Positions 9,090 through 16,865 of a stretch of 64,000 nt of DNA are shown piece after piece. The number at the start of each line of letters is the position of its first letter. Within the stretch, counting starts at the first letter, position 1. The stretch comes from Unio delphinus (taxonomy: Eukaryota; Mollusca; Bivalvia; Unionida; Unionidae), in NCBI GenBank assembly GCA_029339505.1, contig JAQISU010000345.1, positions 819,501 to 883,500 on the forward strand, in the 5' to 3' direction. Made by a program: the position numbers and the translations under genes. The notes under the pieces are model-generated. The model did no database searches and was not told where the DNA came from. It saw only the letters and a list, made by a program, of their open reading frames with translations.

Positions 9090-9262
9090 AAAGGTTTAAA
9101 GCTGGGGCTTTCAAAGGCCAATCCGACCAGTCAAAAAATAACCCACGCCATTGACACGTGTGCGTGGTTGACTTTTACTCAATCATGCAACCGGGTTTAA
9201 TTTCATGGGTTGCTTTGATTGGTCGGATTGGCCTTTGAAAATCAGCCCCGTCGTTTCATGTT
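9090..9262. repeat. Large imperfect palindrome
   Basis: The arms read ATGAAAGGTTTAAAGCTGGG with GGCCAATCCGACCA on the left, and TGGTCGGATTGGCC with the matching GGGG...CATGA end on the right, separated by ~75 bp. It resembles a small inverted-repeat (MITE-like) element or a cruciform. No target duplication was resolved by eye. Confidence 0.6.
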
Positions 9263-9289
9263 TGTGATATCTGTGCCGTCCCATCATCA

Positions 9290-9505
9290 TTACATCATCA
9301 TTGAATTATAATCCATATTACATCATCATTGAATTATAATCCATCCTTAATTAAGTTAATTAAGTATATGTATACCTACAATCTGAATGGAGATATATAC
9401 GGTATTTGTGCTGTCCTTAATTAAGTTAATTAAGTATATGTATACCTACAATCTGAATGGAGATATATACGGTATTTGTGCTGTCCTTAATTAAGTATAT
9501 GTTGT
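9290..9505 (+). repeat. Short tandem duplications
   Basis: A ~29-bp unit (TTACATCATCATTGAATTATA) occurs twice near 9293-9345. It is followed by two copies and a partial third of a ~70-bp unit beginning CCTTAATTAAGTTAATTAAG and ending GGTATTTGTGCTGT. Confidence 0.8.
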
Positions 9506-10094
9506 GACGTCACCCCAAGCATATCTTCTGGGCGGTCTAAGATGGCGTTTGCCACGTTAGGCCTCCCTTCCGGAGATGTATGTTTCGGGTTTCCCTTGGG
9601 CTTACTTGGATGTGAAGGCAACCAAGGAGTTCCAAAGATGTGTTGTCGTATATATGTAACCTCTAGGTCATTTCACGTAAACATACCCTCTTGTGATTAT
9701 AACCCGTTATTTGACGAGTTAGATTCACTCTTAGGGGAATATGTTTCCGGTGAATGTAAATATAAATGACCTAAAATAAATACCATCCATGGATGTAATT
9801 AGCTCTCCATCACATTTGGGTTACCCCGTATGGTGTTCAAAAATGAATTACCGGCCAAAACGTGGATGCACATTGGGTAACCCCAGAATGAATTATAGGC
9901 TAATAGAAACGGTCATAGGGTCATATCTAAAAGAGCAAAAACATTCTGATATAAAACAGAAACAGAAAAATGCTCTAACAAAGGACCCTATGAAAGACAC
10001 AAAGGCCTAATAAGGGACCCAATGAATGCAAATAGAACCACAACGGCCTATATCAAGGGGGCCAAATGACTGATAATCGCTCATCATGGTTGAT

Positions 10095-10515
10095 ATTTAT
10101 TTTTGTCTGCATTTATATTTATATATACAGACTGAATTTTAAAAAATATATTTATATATACAGACTGAATTTTTAAAAAAGATAGTTATATATACAGACT
10201 GAATTTTTAAAAAAGATATTTATATATACAGACTGAATTTTAAAAAAGATAGTTATATATACAGAATTAATTTTAAAAAATATATTTATATATACAGACT
10301 GAATTTTAAAAAAGATATTTATATATACAGACTGAATTTTTAAAAAATATATTTATATATACAGACTGAATTTTAAAAAAGATATTTATATATACAGACT
10401 GAATTTTTAAAAAAGATAGTTATATATACAGACTGAATTTTTAAAAAAGATAGTTATATATACAGACTGAATTTTTAAAAAAGATAGTTATATATACAGA
10501 CTGAATTTTTAAAAA
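10095..10515 (+). repeat. ~31-34-bp AT-rich tandem array
   Basis: About 13 copies of a unit containing TATATATACAGACTGAATTT followed by an A-rich stretch (AAAAAAGATA or AAAAATATAT). It ends just upstream of the 118-residue gene start at 10570. AT-rich iterons next to an early gene could serve as a replication or promoter element, but this is speculation. Confidence 0.85.
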
Positions 10516-10569
10516 TATTAACGGCTCTTTTATTTTTGAAAAATGAATTAGAAATATGTATTATCATAT

Positions 10570-10926
10570 ATGAATTCTGAAATTATGAATAGCATCATAG
10601 TTGAAATTGCAAAATTGAAAAATCAGAATATTAGATTGTCAGATGGGTTAAATCCTGATCAAATCAAGTCGGATTTTCAGGATATAGAATACGGAGTTAG
10701 CACTAACAAGTATATGTTGCCAAAGAAATATGCACTCATCAAAAAAATTCAAAATTCTATTCGAGACTCTCTTGCATTTTCCAGTGAAGTAGATGTGTTT
10801 GTTCCGTTATATACTATCGTGGAAGGAATACGAAAAGAATTGGGTAACGAATATGAATTGAAAAAGGAAGTTAATTCTAAAATTAGAAACTTACGAGCGT
10901 TAATTCAAGAAAATGAACTATTTTGA
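10570..10926 (+). CDS. Conserved 118-residue protein of unknown function
   Basis: 118 residues, present in all four elements with the same start (MNSE-MNSII). It has no recognised domain, no Cys and no membrane segment. It is rich in Lys, Glu and Asn and reads as mostly helical, with conserved blocks LNPDQI-SDFQDIEYGV, NKYMLPKKYALIKKIQNSIRD and IRALIQENE at the end. It sits upstream of the late block and after the replication genes. Conservation of length across four copies, against decay of larger genes, supports a real protein. An assembly or regulatory role is possible. Confidence 0.8.
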   Translation: MNSEIMNSIIVEIAKLKNQNIRLSDGLNPDQIKSDFQDIEYGVSTNKYMLPKKYALIKKIQNSIRDSLAFSSEVDVFVPLYTIVEGIRKELGNEYELKKEVNSKIRNLRALIQENELF

Positions 10927-11135
10927 TTGACCGGCCCCTCAAAAGATTTTGTCAGACAGTAAAATCTCCTTGAGATTTTCATTTTTTTTTGTCATTTTTT
11001 GATTGAATCAGTGAAAATATTTCACACTGCGAAAATAAAAATATTTCACAGCAATAAAAAATTGGACCGTTAAGGATGGAATCATCGATGGGAAAAATTG
11101 TTTTACAATTGAAAAATGGTTTCTGATTTCAAATA

Positions 11136-12183
11136 ATGGTCAATGAAGCATTAACGACCCGATTGGCTCGTGAGCGACTAGATGCAATTAAGAAATTTAT
11201 ACCAATTCGCGACTCTGTCAGGAATAAACTGCAAGAACGACAGAGTTTACAAACTGATTTTGCTCTGGGGTCTGAAGAGTTGTTTAAACCAGTAACCACA
11301 GCAACGAAAGGAGTAGAGCGTGCTTTACTGGGAGATGGTCCCGAGACGGGAAAATCTGTTATTGGTGAGCTTGAAAAACTAGCAGCGAAAACTGAACAAA
11401 CTGAACAAACTGATCCGAAAAAAACGACTGTTTCTCTGTTGAATAAATTTACTGATCATGCTAAAATATTAATAAAAAAAACCTCGTTTATTGAAATCAA
11501 AGGATTATCAAGCCTTTGGTAATTTTACTGCTCAAAGCTATAATTCAAAAAAAGATTTTTTAAAGGACGAGTATAAAAATGATAGAATATCAAGTAATGA
11601 TTGGTTCGATTATTTGTATAAACTAAATAAAGGGATTGGTCGTTTGAATAAGGATGAGATAGGGTACAAGGAATTTAAAAAGGGAATTAGTAATTATAAA
11701 AGAGAACAAATAGAAGAACGACAACGAGAAATAGAAGAACGGCAAGAACTAAAACGTCAAACACCAACACGTAGACAAACAAGAAGACAAAAAAAACAAC
11801 AACTACCACCTGATGATGATGATGATTTAGAAGAACGACGTCAAACACCAACACGGAGACAAAAAAAACAACAACTACCACCTGATGATGATGATGATGA
11901 TTATTTACAAACTACGGATTTAGAAAAACTAGATGAAGCAGCTGGTTATAGCGGAAGTGGATTGCAAAATCCAAGGATTGGAAACATTTGTCCTGATAGT
12001 GTTATCAATGATATATCACGATTAGATGTTCTTGTAGGAGGGTTCCGAGCTGGAAATAACTCTCCAGAAATAATTAATGAAGCAGCTGATATTTGTAGAC
12101 GATTATTTGCCGGTGGTATCATGGATATCAAAACCTATCGAGATTTCATTGACGAGTTAGCAAATGGGTATCATAGTGATTAA
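11136..12183 (+). pseudogene. Virion-type protein of element B, frame broken by one extra A
   Basis: The first frame runs 11136-11522 (MVNEALTTRL...) and the second 11491-12183. Compared with element A, B has eight rather than seven A's near 11473-11480, giving a net +1 shift. The second frame keeps the middle region, a tandem charged block (QKKQQLPPDDDDD, twice) and the conserved C-terminal domain (RLDVLVGGFRAGNNSPEI...GIMDIKTYRDF). A single homopolymer change in an otherwise well-kept element suggests a recent lesion, a sequencing error or tolerated slippage. See 41564-42544 for the intact form. Confidence 0.75.
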
Positions 12184-12216
12184 ATAACAATTGAAAACAC
12201 TATTGTTTTTATAATA

Positions 12217-12654
12217 ATGATCATCCATTACAATCATGATAAACCAACCCTCGTCTATGTAGTTAATTCACGGTTTCCAGTTTATAGAGCATACTACGGA
12301 GATGGCCTCGGCAAGACCATTTTAGGATTCTTTTCAAGAACAGCCCCAAAAGTGATGCCGTTAGCTAAACAACTTGGAATGAAAGCCATTGATGTTATTC
12401 GTGATAAGGGTATTAGTACTGTTGGAGATCTTGCCGGGAAAGCGTTTTCAACTGCGAAGGATAAAATAACATCATTAGTGAGTCGAAAAAAGAAACCGTT
12501 ACCGTCTACAGAAGAAATGCCTGCAAGTGTTAGTAAAATTATAAATAACGCAGTAGATGAAAAACTAGCGTCGATGGTAAATCAAGGAGACCAAAGCAAT
12601 ATTGCAAATATGATAGCGGGAAGTGGCTTTAGAAAACCACGACGAAAACGCTAG
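12217..12654 (+). CDS. pVI-like minor virion protein
   Basis: 145 residues. The N-terminus (MIIHYNHDKPT) is followed by PVYRAYYGDGLG, then amphipathic helices (MPLAKQLGMKAIDVIRDKG) and an Ala-Gly-Lys segment, and ends with a basic tail after a GSGF motif. The glycine-rich start followed by amphipathic helices is the layout I recall for Polinton and adintovirus proteins compared with adenovirus pVI, which lies inside the capsid and disrupts membranes. It lies directly before the major capsid gene and is present and open in all four elements. The family assignment is by pattern only. Confidence 0.6.
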   Translation: MIIHYNHDKPTLVYVVNSRFPVYRAYYGDGLGKTILGFFSRTAPKVMPLAKQLGMKAIDVIRDKGISTVGDLAGKAFSTAKDKITSLVSRKKKPLPSTEEMPASVSKIINNAVDEKLASMVNQGDQSNIANMIAGSGFRKPRRKR

Positions 12655-12712
12655 CGTTTTTCACGATGAAATCCTATGGATTTTCACGCTAGCGTTTTTC
12701 ACGATGAAATGG
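12640..12712. repeat. Intergenic palindromes between pVI-like and capsid genes
   Basis: Two copies of CGCTAGCGTTTTTCACGATG flank a GAAATCC...GGATTTTC hairpin. Comparable palindromes lie between almost all late genes in every element (see findings). Possible roles are transcript 3'-end signals or mobile palindromes. Confidence 0.7.
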
Positions 12713-12746
12713 AAAATCCGATTAAGACTCTGATAAATAGAATAAA

Positions 12747-14210
12747 ATGTTCAAAAAATCATCTGATCCAGCATTTGATATAGACGCCCCAGTGCGTAAA
12801 GATGATTCTGTACGCGATTATCAATTTTATTCTTATCACGCAGTACAACCAGATCTCCGATCGCGAATTGAACTTCAAGTTCATGATACCAGTAAATATT
12901 TTCTACCGTGTGAGGCATTTATTGAAGTAGAAGGAGAACTTATAACAAATGCTGTAGCTGATACCCCATATGCAGATAATGCAAATGTCCGAGTTGGTTT
13001 TGTTAATAACGGCATCATGGCGTTATTTGAAAGCGCTAGATATCTCATTGATGGAAAAGAAATTGAATCCATTGACCGTGAAGTTGATATGGCCACAACA
13101 ATCATAGGGTTAGCAAGATATTCTGATGATTATACAAGATCAGCGGGTCCATCTATGATGTTTGCAAAGGATACCTCTGATACCGCTGATCACCTTCAAT
13201 TCATTAAAGTGTTAACACCGCAGAATACTGCAGAAGGCAATCAACAAGAAGCAGCTAATCCAGAACGTCGAACTAGACCCGGAGCTGCGTTTGATATTCT
13301 CGGAGGCGTTAATGGTAATCTCAATTTAGGATTTGCAACACGTGTAGCAACGTTGCATGGGCAGCGTCGACGATTTTCATGTGCGATTCCACTACATCAC
13401 ATATTTGGATTCTGTAGAAACGTCCGAAAAGTTATTTATGGAGCCAAACACACAATAGCGCTTGTACGAAAGGGTACTGATGATGATGCAATCTGGCGTA
13501 ATGCTGGGGTTGCTCCCGGTAAAGTCATTTTAACAAAACTATCATTATGGATGCCAGTGTTAACTCCATCAATCACAGACGAACAGCGACTACTATCATT
13601 TATGGACCAAGGAGGAAAGTCGTTGTTAAGTTGGTTATCAGTGACCACGGATATTAAACAAGACAGTGTTGATGGTACATTCACATGGCACCTGGCATCA
13701 AAACAAGGGGTTTCACCTCCACGTCATATATTTATTGCGTTACAGAATGCTGCGCGAGTTGGTAATCAAGAACGAAGTCATATGATATTTGATCAGTTAG
13801 GTGTTAGTGAAGTCTCGCTGAGAATAAACGGACAGCAGGAACCATCCGAGGATATACAACTTGATTACGGTCAGAATCATATTGCACGTGTCTATCATAA
13901 CCTGTTGTCATTTATGGCACGTGATCAAAATGTGGATACCGGTTTGCAAATATCACAATTGGATTTTAAAAGCCTCTATCCGATTTATTACTTTTCATTG
14001 GAACATCTTGATTTGATGAGACAATCTGTCGTTGATAGACACTTCAGAGCCCGTGTAACCCGTCCGACTGGTCCACCAGTTGCTGGGGTTGCTCCCCTCC
14101 TTATCACGAATTATAGAGCAGTTGCTGTCATTCTCAGTGATAAATCAATGCTACTCGAAGGTGTTGGTGGAAGAATGAGAGTGGTAGATGCACCAGTGGA
14201 AAATATGTAA
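12747..14210 (+). CDS. Major capsid protein, double-jelly-roll type (Polinton-like)
   Basis: 487 residues, no signal peptide or membrane segment. The N-terminal part (DDSVRDYQ...RIELQVHDTSKYFLP...FIEVEGEL), the VGFVNNGIMALFESARYLIDGKEI segment and the IPLHHIFGFCRNVRKVIYG block follow the pattern of Polinton/adintovirus capsid proteins: an entry strand, a loop naming a small set of 'foot' residues, then a second jelly roll ending with strong beta strands (LYPIYYFSLEHLD). Length and position, between pVI-like and protease genes, fit. Homologues at 43133-44551 and 59746-61158 are intact; the A copy is broken. The 5' leader is very short and A/T-rich (AATAGAATAAAATG), as for other late genes. Confidence 0.85.
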   Translation: MFKKSSDPAFDIDAPVRKDDSVRDYQFYSYHAVQPDLRSRIELQVHDTSKYFLPCEAFIEVEGELITNAVADTPYADNANVRVGFVNNGIMALFESARYLIDGKEIESIDREVDMATTIIGLARYSDDYTRSAGPSMMFAKDTSDTADHLQFIKVLTPQNTAEGNQQEAANPERRTRPGAAFDILGGVNGNLNLGFATRVATLHGQRRRFSCAIPLHHIFGFCRNVRKVIYGAKHTIALVRKGTDDDAIWRNAGVAPGKVILTKLSLWMPVLTPSITDEQRLLSFMDQGGKSLLSWLSVTTDIKQDSVDGTFTWHLASKQGVSPPRHIFIALQNAARVGNQERSHMIFDQLGVSEVSLRINGQQEPSEDIQLDYGQNHIARVYHNLLSFMARDQNVDTGLQISQLDFKSLYPIYYFSLEHLDLMRQSVVDRHFRARVTRPTGPPVAGVAPLLITNYRAVAVILSDKSMLLEGVGGRMRVVDAPVENM

Positions 14211-14275
14211 TTGAAAATCCGAAGGATATTTCCATTGAATCGTTTTACGATTTAGAATCAATCTGTATTTGTATA

Positions 14276-14821
14276 ATGTCATATAGTAATATCAATGTGT
14301 CATTGACACCTGGTCAGTTAAAAAAATTGCAATCAAAATCCGCTAAACAATGTGGAACCACAATCACGTTGAAACCTAATCAAATGAATGGCGGGGCAAA
14401 TAAATTATCGCTGACAACTCGTCAAGTGAAACATTTCAATGATGCTTTCAAGGATAAAAAAGGTGTTCAGATTACTCTTTCTGCGGCTGCTATCAAAAAT
14501 ATGATAAAAACAGGTGGTATATTTCCGTTGTTTGCTGCAATACCAGCATTGGTTGCGGCAGCAGCCCCAGCAGTAGCAAAAGCGGCCGCATTGGGGGTAG
14601 TTGGAGGCTTGGGAACAAAAGCGGTACAGAGCATTGCTGAATCATATGAACCGAAGAAAGGTCGAGGGTATAAAAAAAAGGGAAAGGGTCTAAGACTACC
14701 AGGAACCCCGTATTCATGGTACAGCGGAAAGGGTCTAAGACTACCAGGAACCCCGTATTCATGGTACAGCGGAAGATCCGTTCACGGATCAGGCCTGAGA
14801 CTACCAGGAACGGTTTATTAA
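14276..14821 (+). CDS. Hydrophobic core/virion protein with tandem LPGTPYSWYSG tail
   Basis: 181 residues. The N-terminal half (VSLTPGQLKKLQSKSAKQCG...ITLKPNQM...LSLTTRQVKHFNDA...VQITLSAAAIKNM) looks like three repeats of a short strand-helix unit. An Ala-rich hydrophobic stretch follows (IPALVAAAAPAVAKAAAL), then a basic GYKKKGKG segment and a tail of 15-residue repeats (GLRLPGTPYSWYS). I recall proteins of this layout beside Polinton capsid genes, likened to adenovirus pX/pVI. The last ~106 bp overlap the protease frame. Eight A's at 14672-14679 keep the tail in frame; A and D have seven and lose it. Confidence 0.7.
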   Translation: MSYSNINVSLTPGQLKKLQSKSAKQCGTTITLKPNQMNGGANKLSLTTRQVKHFNDAFKDKKGVQITLSAAAIKNMIKTGGIFPLFAAIPALVAAAAPAVAKAAALGVVGGLGTKAVQSIAESYEPKKGRGYKKKGKGLRLPGTPYSWYSGKGLRLPGTPYSWYSGRSVHGSGLRLPGTVY

Positions 14822-15270
14822 TTCAGAAATCTATGGTTCCAATGTCCAATTTTGATTTAATGGATGCTGCTAAAAAACTAGTGATTAAAAATTTCAGAGG
14901 TGTTTTTATGAAAGATCAATTACCACATCAACCAAACAAAACTGAAACAGGTATTATTAATCTCGATAACAGCACCGGACCTGGAACTCACTGGGTTGCA
15001 TACGCTATTGATCCACGTGGGATTGTCTATTTTGATTCATATGGATTAGCCCCACCAAAAGAGTTTATGCATTATATAAAAACCCTTCCAATGAAGACTT
15101 GGTATTCTACGCTACCAACACAACAAATCAATGACCCACCAATATGCGGCAGTGAAGTATTAAATGTCCTTGACGCTATTTCTAACTCCTTGGGTAACCC
15201 AAGGGGAAAACCACCACACATTGTCGTAAATGACTACACTAGTAATCGCTTTTTAGAGAGAGATATATAA
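14716..15270 (+). CDS. Adenovirus-type maturation cysteine protease
   Basis: Counting from the Met at 14842 (MSNFDL), the catalytic residues read H50 (GPGTHWVAYA), D65 (VYFDSYG), Q95 and C102 (PPICGSE). The Q-to-C spacing of 7 and the ICG context match adenain-family (C5) proteases, which cleave precursor virion proteins during maturation. The open frame extends upstream over the tail repeats of the preceding gene to 14716 and beyond. The element A copy lacks the internal Met, so an upstream start or a -1 slip at A AAA AAG (14674-14680), giving a fusion with the preceding protein, is possible. The end (NRFLERDI) lies 6 bp before the fibre gene start. Confidence 0.9.
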   Translation: MVQRKGSKTTRNPVFMVQRKIRSRIRPETTRNGLLIQKSMVPMSNFDLMDAAKKLVIKNFRGVFMKDQLPHQPNKTETGIINLDNSTGPGTHWVAYAIDPRGIVYFDSYGLAPPKEFMHYIKTLPMKTWYSTLPTQQINDPPICGSEVLNVLDAISNSLGNPRGKPPHIVVNDYTSNRFLERDI

Positions 15271-15276
15271 AATATC

Positions 15277-16206
15277 ATGATTGATATTTGGGGAAGACCT
15301 CTGAAACCCAAACCCGATGACACTGCAACTCCTGATTCTATCAAGGATATAAAAAAAAAAATTAAAGATGAAATCGCTGAGACGTTGAACTTAACAAGTG
15401 TTGACCCGAATGAAATAGTTGTATTTCAAGACAAACAGGGTAAATTGAAATCCAGTAATATTTCTCTGGATGATATTTTGGTTAAACAACAAAACGCAAT
15501 CGAGAACACCGTTGCGCTATTTTCCGATCAAGGTAAACTCAAACCGGGTGTACTTTTTTCGACGATTACAGATCGATTTACAAACCACGATAAAGAATTT
15601 GAAGATCATTTAAGAAACTACAATAGTTTCCGTAGAAATGTCGTTCATAAGTTCTTTGGATCCCCAATTGTAGTTACACCATCTATCGCTGAAATTAAAA
15701 CGTTTGTTGATGATCAAAAGGTTATCAACGAAGCAACAAAAACAACAACCGACGCCATTGATAAATTTATTGGAAACCCGTTAGATAAAATTGAACTAAA
15801 ACTCCCTGATATTAAAAAATCCATTGATGAGACGAAAACTTCCATCGAAGGCATCAAAGGTGATCTTTCGAGGATGATAACAGCCATTGAAAAAACAAAA
15901 ATTCCTCATGAGAAAACCAACAACGTGGTATACACAATCCAACATGGATCATTTGAGTGGACACCTACAAACAACACATTAGACATCACTGCAACCGTCA
16001 AGGGTATTTATCGATTAACACTAGTAACACCATCGTCTCAATTTAATATTTCATCGTCCAGTTCATCTGGGGTCAATAATACGATTTCAACGATCATCGA
16101 CAAGAATACAACTGAAAAGTTCACAATCATATCTACTGATAAACATTTGGTTAGGGTCTCAACAACGTGGTATGTGGAATTCGTAGCGAATTTAAGTAAA
16201 TCGTAA
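15277..16206 (+). CDS. Fibre-like (receptor-binding type) protein
   Basis: 309 residues. The N-terminal anchor (MIDIWGR) is conserved in all copies and is followed by a charged region (VVFQDKQGKLK), long heptad-like helices suggesting a trimeric coiled-coil shaft (about 60-215), and a C-terminal ~90-residue beta-rich domain starting at VVYTIQHG and ending VEFVANLSKS. A short N-terminal anchor, coiled shaft and beta head is the layout of virus fibres, and the gene lies next to the penton gene. This is inference from architecture; I recognise no named family. The element D version is longer with a different head. Confidence 0.6.
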   Translation: MIDIWGRPLKPKPDDTATPDSIKDIKKKIKDEIAETLNLTSVDPNEIVVFQDKQGKLKSSNISLDDILVKQQNAIENTVALFSDQGKLKPGVLFSTITDRFTNHDKEFEDHLRNYNSFRRNVVHKFFGSPIVVTPSIAEIKTFVDDQKVINEATKTTTDAIDKFIGNPLDKIELKLPDIKKSIDETKTSIEGIKGDLSRMITAIEKTKIPHEKTNNVVYTIQHGSFEWTPTNNTLDITATVKGIYRLTLVTPSSQFNISSSSSSGVNNTISTIIDKNTTEKFTIISTDKHLVRVSTTWYVEFVANLSKS

Positions 16207-16235
16207 TTGAAAACGCTAGCGTGTTTAAAATAAAA

Positions 16236-16865
16236 ATGATTTCATCATCTCAATATCGCTATGATCAGGTCAGAGAGTATCAAACTAGACTCAAAACCTT
16301 GTCTGAGGAGTATGAATTGAAAATTAAAAAATATCGCAGGAGAATTACCGCAATTGATGTTACTGTGTACGCTGTGAGTGGTGTAATCACCGGAGCTGGT
16401 ATTATACTGTCTTCAGTGACAATGATGGCTCCGATAGCTGTTCCAATTTGCATTTCTGCGGCAACAACAATCGCTGGAATAATTTCAATAATCACAAAAA
16501 AAATATCCTCATGCAGCCAACGGAAACTACAAGACTACATAATTCAATTTCATGTTGTGTCCACTGCATACTCGCAATTATCCTCATTGATATCGTCATC
16601 GCTCGATGATACAATTATATCAGAGAGTGAGTTTTCAGCGATGGTAGATATATATGATTCTGCGATGTCAAAATTAGAAATACAACATGAGTATAATAAC
16701 AATGACAACACAGATGGAATTACTTCAACAAATAGTGGAGAACACAAAACCAGTACAAACAAGCATGATCTCAATAACCTCAACGAATCCAGAATTCAGT
16801 GTGAATTTCCCCTCTCCGGTCCCAGTGAAGGAAATCGCGCTAGCAAAATTACGAGTATACCATAG
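16236..16865 (+). CDS. Two-helix membrane protein, 3' end overlapping the penton gene
   Basis: About 209 residues from MISSSQYRYDQ; an in-frame Met at 16221 is less likely because the other copies start at the MISS position. An N-terminal coiled coil (residues ~8-35) is followed by a basic KKYRRR patch, two adjacent hydrophobic segments (about 45-95) separated by a Met/Pro turn, and a helical C-terminal part. The architecture recalls small membrane-active proteins common in Polinton/adintovirus late blocks. The last ~160 nt are also read in another frame as the start of the penton protein, and the residues there (Asn, Ser, Thr rich) look low-complexity. Confidence 0.65.
   Translation: MISSSQYRYDQVREYQTRLKTLSEEYELKIKKYRRRITAIDVTVYAVSGVITGAGIILSSVTMMAPIAVPICISAATTIAGIISIITKKISSCSQRKLQDYIIQFHVVSTAYSQLSSLISSSLDDTIISESEFSAMVDIYDSAMSKLEIQHEYNNNDNTDGITSTNSGEHKTSTNKHDLNNLNESRIQCEFPLSGPSEGNRASKITSIP

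Larger units (their letters stand above)
8131..10560 (+). repeat. 2.4-kb repeat-rich non-coding insert in element B
   Basis: No supported gene. It contains three diverged direct repeats of a ~180-200-bp unit (about 8236-8330, 8436-8640 and 8880-9085) sharing AGTGTTTAAGTCAAATAT-like and CTCATTTAAATACTGTGAA phrases; a large palindrome (9090-9262); tandem repeats (9290-9505 and 10095-10515); and a block homologous to 1-262 (9541-9770). The right edge of this insert is also present in element A. It looks like a composite of non-autonomous repeats that replaced the HNH gene. Confidence 0.65.

Noticed and set aside
12881..13105. Antisense frames within the capsid genes (also 13436-13684, 20119-20337, 43873-44058, 60239-60505)
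   Set aside because: Opposite-strand shadows without independent support, recurring only because the capsid sequence is conserved.
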